Assembly: GCA_038237435.1 (NCBI GenBank)
Contig: JBBRYT010000014.1
Location: 16,681-80,680, forward strand
Reading direction: 5' to 3'
Length of the DNA: 64,000 nucleotides
Source: JACCTI01 sp038237435
GTDB lineage: Bacteria; Verrucomicrobiota; Verrucomicrobiia; Chthoniobacterales; UBA10450
The position numbers were made by a program, and so were the translations under genes. This document shows positions 53,150 to 61,933 of the stretch, piece after piece. The notes beneath the pieces are model-generated. The model saw only the letters and a program-made list of their open reading frames with translations. It did not search any database and was not told the DNA's origin. Numbering within the stretch: the stretch's first letter is position 1; each line of letters begins with the position of its first letter.

Positions 53150-53854
53150 ATGGCCAAACAAGTTAAACTCAGTGTAGAACCGCGGACCGCACTCGGTCGT
53201 TCCGCCGTGCGAAAATTGAAAGCAGCCGGTTCGGTTCCGGCAGTCATTTATGGCGCGAAGGATAAACCGGAAGCGTTGCAAGTTTCGCGGCGCGACATCA
53301 ACGCCATGCTCAGCCACGCCTCGGGCGAAAACATTTTGGTGGAACTGGAAATGAAAGGCGGCAAGAACCGTCTCGCGCTCGTGCAGGAAGTGCAGCATTC
53401 CCCGGTCGGCGGCTCAGTGCTTCACATCGATTTCCATGCGGTCTCCATGGACGAAGTCATCCAGGCCGACGTCCCACTCGAAACGACAGGCACGCCGAAT
53501 GGCGTGAAGAATTTCGGTGGTCTCCTCGAACAAAATATTCGTGCGCTCGCCATCGAATGTTTGCCCAAGGATTTGCCGGATGTCATTAGCGTCGACGTTA
53601 CCGCGCTCAACATCGGTGACTCGATTCACGTTCGCGAAATTCAATTACCTGACGGCGTCAAAACCAGGATTTCGCCGGAGTTGACTGCGTTCTCCGTTAT
53701 GGCTCCGACCGTGGAAGAAGAGCCGGTGGCAGCTACTGCGGAAGCGGCGGCTGGGCCGGAAGTCATCACGGCGAAGAAGGAAGAGGGCGAAGCCGCGCCT
53801 GCGGCGGGGGCACCGGGCAAGGCGGCACCAGCGAAGGACAAGGAGAAGAAGTGA
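53150..53854 (+). CDS. rplY: 50S ribosomal protein L25 (CTC family)
   Basis: 234 residues. The N-terminal L25 domain (LSVEPRTALGRSAVRKLKAAGSVPAVIYG) binds 5S rRNA. The CTC-type C-terminal domain (HIDFHAVSMDEVIQADVPLETTGTPNGVKNFGG, IHVREIQLPDGVKTRISPE) is complete. A low-complexity Ala/Glu/Lys tail ends the protein. Sits between prs and pth. Confidence 0.96.
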   Translation: MAKQVKLSVEPRTALGRSAVRKLKAAGSVPAVIYGAKDKPEALQVSRRDINAMLSHASGENILVELEMKGGKNRLALVQEVQHSPVGGSVLHIDFHAVSMDEVIQADVPLETTGTPNGVKNFGGLLEQNIRALAIECLPKDLPDVISVDVTALNIGDSIHVREIQLPDGVKTRISPELTAFSVMAPTVEEEPVAATAEAAAGPEVITAKKEEGEAAPAAGAPGKAAPAKDKEKK

Positions 53855-53880
53855 GCTTCGGCTGCTTCGCCTAACGAGTC

Positions 53881-54447
53881 GTGTCCATTCGGTTGGTCGC
53901 CGGTCTCGGCAATCCCGGCCCGGAATACGAACGGACGCGGCACAACATTGGTTTCGTCGTGCTCGATCGGCTGGCGGCCGACGCAGGCGTCGCGTGGCAA
54001 CGCGAAGCGAAGTGGGGCGCGTATGTGGCGAAGAGCGATTCGGTTTTTCTTGTGAAGCCGATGACATACATGAACCGCAGCGGTGAATCGCTCGCCGCCG
54101 TGGCGCAATTCTATAAAATCGAACCAAGCGAAATGCTCATCGTTTTCGACGACATGGCACTCGAACTTGGACGGTTGCGACTGCGTCTAGAAGGCGGCAC
54201 CGGCGGACACAACGGTCTCGATTCCATCATCGTCACACTCGGCACCGATCAGATCGCGCGGTTACGTATCGGTTTAGGCGCAGCGCCGGAACGAGGCGCC
54301 GTCGATTATGTCCTCGGCCGCTTCTTTGAAGAGGAGATTCCTACAGTCGAAACAGCCGTCGCGCGCGCGGCGGAAGCAGTGAAATGGTCGATTGACAAAG
54401 GCTTCATTTCCGCGATGAACACGTTCAACAAAAACCCGGAAGTATGA
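53881..54447 (+). CDS. pth: Peptidyl-tRNA hydrolase
   Basis: 188 residues from a GTG at 53881. RLVAGLGNPGPEYERTRHNIGF contains the catalytic His (RHNIG), and KPMTYMNRSGESL, VFDDMALELGRLRLRLEGGTGGHNGLDSI are typical. It recycles peptidyl-tRNA. A GCCTAACGAGT word (53869-53879) ends one base before the start codon. Its stop overlaps the rpsF ATG by 4 bases. Confidence 0.96.
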   Translation: MSIRLVAGLGNPGPEYERTRHNIGFVVLDRLAADAGVAWQREAKWGAYVAKSDSVFLVKPMTYMNRSGESLAAVAQFYKIEPSEMLIVFDDMALELGRLRLRLEGGTGGHNGLDSIIVTLGTDQIARLRIGLGAAPERGAVDYVLGRFFEEEIPTVETAVARAAEAVKWSIDKGFISAMNTFNKNPEV

Positions 54448-54779
54448 AGAACCGTTACGAAGCATTAATCGTCCTGAATTCGCAGGGCAAAGACGATACC
54501 GTCAAAGACATTGTCGATCGCCTCGAATCAGAATTTCAAAAAGAAGGCGCGGAAATCGAACAGGTGCAGAAGATGGATAAGCGGCAGTTTTCCTACCAGG
54601 CGGGCGAACTAGATTCCGGTCATTATGTGAATTTCGTTTTTCACGCCGACTCGCAGCTCATCACCAAACTGCGTTCGAAATTTAAGCTCGATCCGGAAGT
54701 TTACCGCCAGCATTACCAGAAGCTGCGTCCGAAAATCGAGAAGGCGCCGCGGGCGAAAAAGGTAGCTGCGGAGAAGTAG
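54444..54779 (+). CDS. rpsF: 30S ribosomal protein S6
   Basis: 111 residues: MKNRYEALIVLNSQGKDDTVKDIVDRLESEFQKEG and RQFSYQAGELDSGHYVNFVFHAD match S6. It overlaps pth by 4 bases and is followed by ssb 18 bases later, the usual rpsF-ssb order. rpsR and rplI, often next, are not here. Confidence 0.95.
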   Translation: MKNRYEALIVLNSQGKDDTVKDIVDRLESEFQKEGAEIEQVQKMDKRQFSYQAGELDSGHYVNFVFHADSQLITKLRSKFKLDPEVYRQHYQKLRPKIEKAPRAKKVAAEK

Positions 54780-54797
54780 TTTCGTTAGAACCAAAGA

Positions 54798-55256
54798 ATG
54801 GCCAGCTTCAATAAAGTCATTCTGATGGGGAACCTCACGCGCGATCCCGAGGTTCGTTACACTCCGAAGGGCAGCGCCGTCACCGACATCGGTTTGGCGG
54901 TCAATCGTGTTTACACGCCCGAGGGCGGCGAAAAGCGCGAGGAGGTTACTTTCATTGATATCACTCTTTGGGGCCGCACCGCGGAAATCGCCGGCGAGTA
55001 TCTTAAAAAAGGCCGGCCTGTACTTATAGAAGGCCGCTTGCAGCTCGACACTTGGGATGACAAACAATCCGGCCAAAAACGCAGCAAGCTGAAAGTTATC
55101 GGTGAAACCATGCAGCTCCTTGGCGGTAAACCCGGCGCGGGCGGCGGTGGTGGCGGCGAGGGCGGCGAGGAGCCGCCGCGCAGTAGCGGAGGCCGAACGG
55201 CGCCGCCTCCGCGGCCGTCCGCATCTGAGCCGGACGACGACGAGATTCCGTTTTAG
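54798..55256 (+). CDS. ssb: Single-stranded DNA-binding protein
   Basis: 152 residues. The OB-fold is complete (NKVILMGNLTRDPEVRYTPKGSAVTDIGLAVNR, FIDITLWGRTAEIAGEYLKKGRPVLIEGRLQLDTW). A glycine-rich linker follows, and the acidic tip DDDEIPF is the protein-interaction tail. It coats ssDNA in replication, repair and, where present, transformation. Directly upstream of dprA. Confidence 0.97.
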   Translation: MASFNKVILMGNLTRDPEVRYTPKGSAVTDIGLAVNRVYTPEGGEKREEVTFIDITLWGRTAEIAGEYLKKGRPVLIEGRLQLDTWDDKQSGQKRSKLKVIGETMQLLGGKPGAGGGGGGEGGEEPPRSSGGRTAPPPRPSASEPDDDEIPF

Positions 55257-55292
55257 TTCATTGACGCCGGGTCCCGCGGACGGCTCTCGGAC

Positions 55293-56393
55293 ATGAATTC
55301 CACCGAAGCATGTATCGCATTGAACATGCTCCCGACGATGGGACCGGTGCGACTGCGCAAGTTGCTGCAGGTTTTCGAAACTTCGGAGAAAATCTTATCC
55401 GCTCGCGGCGCTGATTTACGTCGAGTGGAAGGTGTCGGCGCGGAAGTCGCCGATCAGATTACTAATTGGGAGAAGACGGTTGATCTTCCGGCGGAGCTGC
55501 AGCGTATTCGCGATTTCGGCGCAGAAGTTATCACCGCGGAATCGCCGATGTATCCACGACAACTCCGCGAAATTCACGCGCCGCCGATCGTCCTCTACAT
55601 TTGGGGAGAGCTGAACGATCGCGATCATCATGCGATCGGGGTTATCGGCAGCCGTCGCACCACGCACTACGGAACGGAGTCCGCCAAGAAACTTTCCTAC
55701 CAACTGGCTTACGCCGGACTCACGGTTGTGAGCGGCCTGGCGCGCGGGATCGACACCGCGGCGCATCAAGGCGCGCTGGCCGCGAAAGGTCGCACCATCG
55801 CGGTGATCGGGTCGGGCCTAATGAATCTTTATCCGCCGGAAAACGCTGTGCTCGCGGAAAAAATTCGCAGTGGCAACGGTGCGGTCGTTTCGGAATTCTC
55901 CATGCAGATCGAGCCCGATCGCCAAACATTCCCAATGCGCAACCGCATCATCAGCGGTTGGAGCCACGGCATTCTCGTCGTCGAATGCGGCCTGAACAGC
56001 GGCGCGCTCATCACCGCCTCGCAGGCGCTCGAACAAGGCCGCGCCGTTTACGCCGTGCCCGGTCACATCAACGCTCCCAGCGCGCAAGGTTCGAATCGTC
56101 TCATTCAACAAGGCGCGAAGCTGGTCATGGATGCGAACGATATTCTCGACGATCTCAGCATTCTTTTGCCCGAGGCGAAACCATCGCCCGAGGCTGCGAT
56201 GCGTCCACTACCGGAGCTCAGCGAAGAAGAGCAACGAGTTTATGCGGCGATCGAGTCTAACGAGACGTCCATCGATGACATAGCGACAAAGTCCGATCTG
56301 CCGAGCAACATCGTATCTTCTACGCTTCTTCGTTTGGAATTGAAGAGGCTCGTGAAACAACTGCCTGGAAAATATTTCGTGAAGTTGAGTTGA
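55293..56393 (+). CDS. dprA: DNA processing protein DprA
   Basis: 366 residues: helix-hairpin-helix-like N-terminus (LNMLPTMGPVRLRKLLQVF), Rossmann-like core (IGVIGSRRTTHYGTESAKKLSYQLAYAGLTVVSGLARGIDTAAHQGAL, AVIGSGLMNLYPPENAVLAEKI, FPMRNRIISGWSHGILVVECG) and a C-terminal winged helix. DprA loads RecA on incoming single-stranded DNA during natural transformation. It also occurs in many bacteria not known to be competent, so on its own it does not prove competence. The alcohol dehydrogenase start overlaps its stop. Confidence 0.95.
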   Translation: MNSTEACIALNMLPTMGPVRLRKLLQVFETSEKILSARGADLRRVEGVGAEVADQITNWEKTVDLPAELQRIRDFGAEVITAESPMYPRQLREIHAPPIVLYIWGELNDRDHHAIGVIGSRRTTHYGTESAKKLSYQLAYAGLTVVSGLARGIDTAAHQGALAAKGRTIAVIGSGLMNLYPPENAVLAEKIRSGNGAVVSEFSMQIEPDRQTFPMRNRIISGWSHGILVVECGLNSGALITASQALEQGRAVYAVPGHINAPSAQGSNRLIQQGAKLVMDANDILDDLSILLPEAKPSPEAAMRPLPELSEEEQRVYAAIESNETSIDDIATKSDLPSNIVSSTLLRLELKRLVKQLPGKYFVKLS

Positions 56394-57391
56394 AAGCGAT
56401 TCGTTTAACCAAGGTCGGCTCGCCGCTGGAAGAGCAGGAAGTTGCGATGCCTCAGGTCGGCGCCGGTGAGGTCCTTGTCCGCGTCAAAGCCGCAGGAGTT
56501 TGTCATTCCGATGCGCATTATCGCGCGGGCGTTTCGCGCATGAGAAATTTGCCCACGACCTTGGGTCACGAGATTGCCGGCGTGGTTCAGGAAACAGGCG
56601 AACGCGTCTGCGTTCATTACCTGGCAACCTGTGGGCACTGCGAATTTTGCCGCAACGGCACCGAACAGTTTTGCTCCAGTGTGCAGATGATTGGCAAAGA
56701 TCGCGACGGCGGCTACGCAGAGTTCGTGGTTGTTCCGTCGCGCGGCGTTTTCCATTTGCCGGATGAAATTCCCTTCGAACAAGGCGCGATCCTGATGTGT
56801 TCGTCGGCCACGTCGCTGCACGCCCTGCACAAAGCTCGTCTCCGCGAAGGCGAAACGGTGGCGGTTTTCGGCGTCGGCGGTTTGGGAATTTCTGCGCTGC
56901 AATTGGCGCAGAGTCGTGGCGCGGCCAAAGTTTTCGCCGTCGACGTTAACCAGCACAAACTCGATCTGGCCGCGCGTCACGGCGCCGTTCCGATCGACGC
57001 TTCAACTTCCGATCCCGTCGAGCAGATCCGTAGCCTAACGAGTGGTGGTGGTGTTGATGTCGCCCTGGAATTGATTGGCCTGCCGCTAACCATGCGGCAG
57101 GCTGTGCAGTCGTTAGGCACACTCGGCCGCGCGGCTCTGGTCGGTCTCACCGACAAGACCTTCGACGTCGCGCCTTATGTCGAAATAATTAACAAGGAAG
57201 CTGAAATCATTGGGGTGTCCGATCATTTGGCGAGCGAAATCCCGGAGCTGTTGGAACTGGCCCGCACCGGCCAACTCGACCTTTCTCAGGGTATCGTTCG
57301 CACTATTCCACTCGAGGCGAAGGCGATTAATGAGACCCTCGATTCGCTGGAAAGTTTTTGCGACGACGTGCGCGTCGTCATCACACCGTAG
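56390..57391 (+). CDS. Zinc-dependent alcohol dehydrogenase-like (MDR family)
   Basis: 333 residues from a TTG overlapping the dprA stop. Zinc-site residues Cys and His are in GVCHSDAHYR and LGHEIAGVV; the structural zinc Cys cluster is CGHCEFCRNGTEQFC. The cofactor-binding motif is AVFGVGGLGISALQLA, NAD-type. Related to alcohol dehydrogenases; the exact substrate is not shown. It carries two dispersed words in opposite orientation (57033, 57108). Confidence 0.85.
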   Translation: MKAIRLTKVGSPLEEQEVAMPQVGAGEVLVRVKAAGVCHSDAHYRAGVSRMRNLPTTLGHEIAGVVQETGERVCVHYLATCGHCEFCRNGTEQFCSSVQMIGKDRDGGYAEFVVVPSRGVFHLPDEIPFEQGAILMCSSATSLHALHKARLREGETVAVFGVGGLGISALQLAQSRGAAKVFAVDVNQHKLDLAARHGAVPIDASTSDPVEQIRSLTSGGGVDVALELIGLPLTMRQAVQSLGTLGRAALVGLTDKTFDVAPYVEIINKEAEIIGVSDHLASEIPELLELARTGQLDLSQGIVRTIPLEAKAINETLDSLESFCDDVRVVITP

Positions 57392-57454
57392 TCGCGCGGA
57401 ACTTGCTGCAAGGACTTGCAAACTTGCAGGTCAGGTCTTACTTCGCATCCCTCA

Positions 57455-60229
57455 ATGGCCAAAACACTCGTCATCGCGGAAAAGCCGAGCGTCGCTGCCG
57501 ACCTGGCGCGCGCGCTCGGCAAGGTCCCGAAGACGGGCGACCACTTCGAGAACGATGAATACGTCATCTCGTCGGCGGTGGGGCATGTGGCGGAATTGCT
57601 CATGCCGGAGGACATCGACAAAAAGAAATACGGCTTCTGGCGGCTGGAAACGCTGCCGATCATTCCTGAAAAATTCGAGCTCAAGCCGATCGATAAATCG
57701 AAAGATGTCTTCGCGCGGTTGAAAAAACTGATCGCGCGCAAAGATGTCGACGTGGTCATCAACGCCTGCGACGCGGGTCGCGAGGGCGAACTCATTTTCA
57801 ATAACCTTTGTCTGCTGGCGAAGAACAAGCATCCGGTGAAGCGGCTCTGGCTGCAGTCGATGACGCCGCAGGCGATTCGCGATGGCTTTGGCCGTTTGCG
57901 CGATCAATCTGAAATGCTCGGCCTGGCGGATGCCGCGCGTTCACGCAGCGAAAGCGATTGGCTCATCGGCATCAATGGCACGCGTGCCATTACGAAACGC
58001 ATGTTCGGTTCGCGCGCAGGGAACGTGGCCTCTGTCGGTCGTGTGCAGACGCCGACACTCGCGATGGTTTATCAGCGCGAGCTTGAGATCCGGAATTTTA
58101 AGCCGCGTAATTATTGGCGCGTCACGGCGAAATTCGAAATCGAACGCGGCGAATATGAGGGTGTTTATCAGCGTCCCGATTTCAAAAAGAATAACGACGA
58201 GCATGATCGCGCCGATCGCGTTTGGGATGAGATGGCCGCGGCCGCAGTCGTGGCTGCATGTAAGGGAAATCCCATCGCGGATGTAACCGAAGAGAAGAAG
58301 GCCAGCTCGCAAATCGCGCCGCGTCTTTACGATCTGACCACCCTGCAACGCGAAGCGAACGGTCGTTTCGGTTTTTCCGCAAAGCGCACGCTGCAAATCG
58401 CGCAGGCACTTTACGAGAAGCATAAAATGCTCACCTATCCGCGCACCGATTCGCGCGCGTTGCCGGAAGATTACCTGCCGGTGGCGAAACAGACTTTGGC
58501 GAATCTTTCCGGTTCGTTAGGCACACACGCGCAAAAAGCCCTAACGAATGACTGGGTGCGCCCGAACAAGCGCATCTTTAACAACGCGCAGATCAGCGAT
58601 CACTTCGCCATCATTCCAACAACGTCGGAATCGAAACATCTTGATGAAGCGGAGTCGAAAATTTACGACATGGTCGCGCGGCGTTTCGTCGCGGTCTTTT
58701 TTCCTGCGGCGGAATTTGATGTCACGACACGTTTCAGCCAGGTAAAGCAACACAAGTTCAAAACCGAAGGGAAGGTACTGACTTCCGCCGGTTGGCTGGA
58801 AGTTTACGGCAAAGGAACAGTGGACGACGACAAGGCGTTGCCGGCTTTGTCGCCAAACGACAATAAGCAGGCGAAGACATCGGAAACGAAGTTGCTCGCG
58901 GAAGCCACCAAGCCACCGCCGCGTTACACGGAAGCGACGTTACTCTCGGCCATGGAAACGGCGGGGAAATTAGTCGAAGACGAAGACGCAGCCGATGCCA
59001 TGAAGGAACGCGGGCTAGGCACTCCGGCAACGCGCGCCGACATCATTGATGGTCTCATCTATCAGAAATACATGGACCGCAATCAGCGCGAGCTGGTGCC
59101 AAGCGCGAAGGCGGAGCAGTTGATTCAATTTCTGGAGGCGGTGAAAGCTTCGGACCTAACGAGTCCTGCCATGACCGGTGAGTGGGAACATCAACTGCGT
59201 GAGATGGTGCGCGGAAAATTTTCGCGCGAAAAATTCATGGACGGCATCGTTGAAGAAACGAAAGGCATCGTCGAGCGGGTGAAAAATTTCGAGGAAGACG
59301 ATTCGATCGCGCGCACGACTGATATCCTTTCACCGACCGACAAGAAACCCCTGAGGGAAACCTTGCGCGGTTACAAATCCGAAGATGGCGAGTTCATGAT
59401 CTACAAGGTCATCGGCGGTCGCCGGATGGAAGAATCGGAGATTCGCGAGTTAGTTGAAAAAGGCGAAATCGGGCCGCTCGATGGTTTCATCTCCGCGAAA
59501 ACGCGCGCGAATTTTGCCGCGAAACTCAAGCTCTCCAAGGACGAGGAGACCGGAAAATGGAGGGCGGAATACGATTTCGGCGACAAGGTCGATCTGGGTT
59601 CGGTCGAATCTTTCTGGACCGATCCTGCGACGGGCGCAGAGTTATGCGAAGTGGGCTCCAGTTACGTCTTGCGCGAAAAGGACAACGGCGAATGGAAGCA
59701 AACTTTTCGTCTGCCGCGTTTGATGTGCAAAAAAGAATTGCCGCGCGAACAAGCAGTCCGACTAATCGAGAACGGTAAAACGGATCTGATCCAAGGCTTC
59801 ATCTCGAAAAAGGGCCGGCCCTTCGATGCCTTTCTCGTTCGCAATGACGCGCGTGTCCGCTGGGAATTTCCGCCGCGCGCGCCAAAGACCGATAAAGATG
59901 GCAAGCCGGTCGCGCGTAAGGCGCGCGAGAAAGTCGATCTCTCAAAAGCAAAGCTCCTAGGAGAGAGTAAGGCTCCGCAAGGTGAGCTAGTAGAGACCGA
60001 GGATGCCTACTACGTGCGCAAACCAGAACAAGATAATCGCTCGGTCTTTAAGCTAACGAAGAAGCTCTGCGAACATGAGATTACTCCCGCAGAGGTAGAA
60101 GAGCTGCTCAAGGAAGGTCGCTCTCAACTTATCGAAGACTTTGTCTCCAAGCGCGGGAACAAATTTGCCGCCTACCTGGTTCTCTCGGCTAAAAAGGACA
60201 AAGCCGAGTTCGAATCCCCCCCGCGATAG
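57455..60229 (+). CDS. Type IA DNA topoisomerase with C-terminal Toprim-associated repeats
   Basis: 924 residues from the ATG at 57455 (MAKTLVIAEKPSVAADLARALG). The Toprim acids are in EKPSV and the DAGREGELIF motif; the active-site tyrosine lies in LTYPRTDSRALPEDYL. The catalytic gate is complete (RVQTPTLAMV). From about residue 620 several copies of a short C-terminal repeat follow (FMIYKVIGGRRMEESEIRELVEKGEIGPLDGFISAKTRANFAAKL; YVLREKDNGEWKQTFRLPRLMCKKEL; YYVRKPEQDNRSVFKLTKKLCEHEI). It lacks Zn fingers, so it is nearer topoisomerase III than E. coli TopA. It relaxes or decatenates DNA. Confidence 0.9.
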   Translation: MAKTLVIAEKPSVAADLARALGKVPKTGDHFENDEYVISSAVGHVAELLMPEDIDKKKYGFWRLETLPIIPEKFELKPIDKSKDVFARLKKLIARKDVDVVINACDAGREGELIFNNLCLLAKNKHPVKRLWLQSMTPQAIRDGFGRLRDQSEMLGLADAARSRSESDWLIGINGTRAITKRMFGSRAGNVASVGRVQTPTLAMVYQRELEIRNFKPRNYWRVTAKFEIERGEYEGVYQRPDFKKNNDEHDRADRVWDEMAAAAVVAACKGNPIADVTEEKKASSQIAPRLYDLTTLQREANGRFGFSAKRTLQIAQALYEKHKMLTYPRTDSRALPEDYLPVAKQTLANLSGSLGTHAQKALTNDWVRPNKRIFNNAQISDHFAIIPTTSESKHLDEAESKIYDMVARRFVAVFFPAAEFDVTTRFSQVKQHKFKTEGKVLTSAGWLEVYGKGTVDDDKALPALSPNDNKQAKTSETKLLAEATKPPPRYTEATLLSAMETAGKLVEDEDAADAMKERGLGTPATRADIIDGLIYQKYMDRNQRELVPSAKAEQLIQFLEAVKASDLTSPAMTGEWEHQLREMVRGKFSREKFMDGIVEETKGIVERVKNFEEDDSIARTTDILSPTDKKPLRETLRGYKSEDGEFMIYKVIGGRRMEESEIRELVEKGEIGPLDGFISAKTRANFAAKLKLSKDEETGKWRAEYDFGDKVDLGSVESFWTDPATGAELCEVGSSYVLREKDNGEWKQTFRLPRLMCKKELPREQAVRLIENGKTDLIQGFISKKGRPFDAFLVRNDARVRWEFPPRAPKTDKDGKPVARKAREKVDLSKAKLLGESKAPQGELVETEDAYYVRKPEQDNRSVFKLTKKLCEHEITPAEVEELLKEGRSQLIEDFVSKRGNKFAAYLVLSAKKDKAEFESPPR
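58513..58548. repeat. Inverted pair of dispersed words inside the topoisomerase gene
   Basis: TTCGTTAGG at 58513-58521 and CCTAACGAA at 58540-58548 are perfect complements with an 18-base spacer. Both are part of the coding sequence (GSLGTHAQKALTND). Confidence 0.6.
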
Positions 60230-60234
60230 TTTCG

Positions 60235-61041
60235 TTATCCGCCGACGGCTTGGTAATGACCCAGGCCGCGTCGCCACATTAATCGCGCGACACTCCAAAG
60301 AGCAATGAGCCAGCCGGCTTGAATCGCTAAAGCTCGTAGCACATCTGCGCCTTGCAATCGCTCGAGGAAAATGGCGATGGGACAAAACAGTTCGTAGTAA
60401 AACGGAGACCACTTCAGGATCTCTTGAAGGACCGGCGGCATGATATCGACGGGGAACATCGCGCCACCGAGGAAGTATTCGAAGGAATAGACAATGAACA
60501 CGATGGTGGAGATTTCCAGAATCCAAAAAGCCATCATGGCAATGCTGTAGGTAATGAAAAATTGAATCATGGCCGACATGCCTAACGAGACCAACGCAGC
60601 CAGCCAGGCGAGTGGATCGGATGGTACGGTAATGAAGTGGCGAAAGTAGAAAAAGATGAGAGCGATCGGCGCGATCGTGATGATGGTGTAGACAAGCCGG
60701 CCGCTGAGAAAAATACTGAAGCGGTAGGCCAGATAGCTGAGAGGTTTGGTGAGAAAAGAGTTAATCTGGCCTTCGCGAATGTCGGAGGCGATTTGCCATT
60801 CGTCCTCTGTCGGGGTGACGAGATTGGAAACGAGAATCGTCAGCAGATAATAATAAATCATCGCCCCGTAGGTGTAGCCGTGCATGCCGCCGCCTGGCTC
60901 CTTGAAGATAGCGCGCCAAAGAAAAATTGTGCCGGCCAATGGAATCAAACCGAAGAGGGCGCGTAGAAAATAATTCCAGCGATAAACGAAAGTGTTTTGC
61001 AGGCCGATCTGGAAAACCGAAATATATTTGGCCCCTTGCAT
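60235..61041 (-). CDS. ABC-2 type transporter permease
   Basis: 268 residues with six hydrophobic helices. FQIGLQNTFVYRWNYFLRALFGLIPLAG opens the protein; SDIREGQINSFLTKPLSYLAYRF is the family feature between helices 2 and 3. This matches the DUF990/ABC2_membrane-6 branch of exporter permeases. The ATPase and second permease are not in the window. Its ATG overlaps a dispersed word that holds the pdxA stop. Confidence 0.82.
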   Translation of the reverse strand: MQGAKYISVFQIGLQNTFVYRWNYFLRALFGLIPLAGTIFLWRAIFKEPGGGMHGYTYGAMIYYYLLTILVSNLVTPTEDEWQIASDIREGQINSFLTKPLSYLAYRFSIFLSGRLVYTIITIAPIALIFFYFRHFITVPSDPLAWLAALVSLGMSAMIQFFITYSIAMMAFWILEISTIVFIVYSFEYFLGGAMFPVDIMPPVLQEILKWSPFYYELFCPIAIFLERLQGADVLRALAIQAGWLIALWSVARLMWRRGLGHYQAVGG

Positions 61042-61044
61042 TCG

Positions 61045-61896
61045 TTAGGCTAATTCGGTCGCGAGTTTAATCGCGGCGATCATGCTCTCGGGTCGTGCGA
61101 TGCCTTTGCCGGCAATCTCGAAAGCCGTGCCATGGTCCGGACTGGTGCGCGGGAAGGGGAGGCCGAGAGTGACATTTACTCCTTCGTGAAAGGCGTGCAG
61201 CTTGAGCGGGATCAAACCTTGGTCGTGATACATGCAAAGCACAGCATCGTAATCGCCATTCGCGGCCTGATAAAAAACCGTGTCGGGCGGCAGCGGTCCG
61301 GTAAAAACATCACCAGCGCGATTCAATTCTGCGATGGCGGGCGCGATGATTTCGATTTCTTCGCGGCCGAGCGCGCCTGATTCTCCGGCATGCGGATTCA
61401 ATCCAGCGACCGCGATGCGTGGCGGGGGCTGTTGGCGATGCCTAACGAATGCTTGTAGAAGCAATCCCACGCGAACGATTTCGTCCTTGCGCAACCTTTC
61501 CGCCACCTCGCGCAAAGGAACGTGAATGGTGACCAGCGCAACGATGAGCGATCCGCCAGTAAGCAACATCGCGAAATTCTGCACCCCGGCTCGGGCGGCG
61601 AAGAATTCTGTCTGCCCCGGAAATTCGAAACCGATTTTATACATCCCGGCTTTGTGGATCGGTCCGGTGACTACCGCAGCGATCCGACCGGCGAGCGCCT
61701 CCCGGGCTGCTTCATCCAGCGCGGCGGCCGCGGCGTGTGCAGTCTCGCTTGTCGGCAGCCCGGGAAGGCCAACAGAAGAATCACCGATGACGACGTATTC
61801 GAAATCGCGCGACAGCTGGTTAGATCGAAGCGCGGCCTGGATAATTTCCGGACCGATCCCGGCGGGATCGCCCAGTGTGATGCCGATGCGTTTCAA
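61045..61896 (-). CDS. pdxA: 4-hydroxythreonine-4-phosphate dehydrogenase
   Basis: 283 residues from a TTG, shorter than E. coli PdxA (about 330). The start RIGITLGDPAGIGPEIIQAAL is typical. Metal-binding His residues are in TGPIHKAG and MYHDQGLIPLK; the C-terminus has NVTLGLPFPRTSPDHGTAFEIAGKG. It acts in deoxyxylulose-5-phosphate-dependent pyridoxal phosphate synthesis. Placed after a SurA-like gene, as in Proteobacteria. Confidence 0.93.
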   Translation of the reverse strand: MKRIGITLGDPAGIGPEIIQAALRSNQLSRDFEYVVIGDSSVGLPGLPTSETAHAAAAALDEAAREALAGRIAAVVTGPIHKAGMYKIGFEFPGQTEFFAARAGVQNFAMLLTGGSLIVALVTIHVPLREVAERLRKDEIVRVGLLLQAFVRHRQQPPPRIAVAGLNPHAGESGALGREEIEIIAPAIAELNRAGDVFTGPLPPDTVFYQAANGDYDAVLCMYHDQGLIPLKLHAFHEGVNVTLGLPFPRTSPDHGTAFEIAGKGIARPESMIAAIKLATELA

Positions 61897-61933
61897 CTCG
61901 CGCAGCTAATCGCAAGTTGGAATCTTGCGCTAC

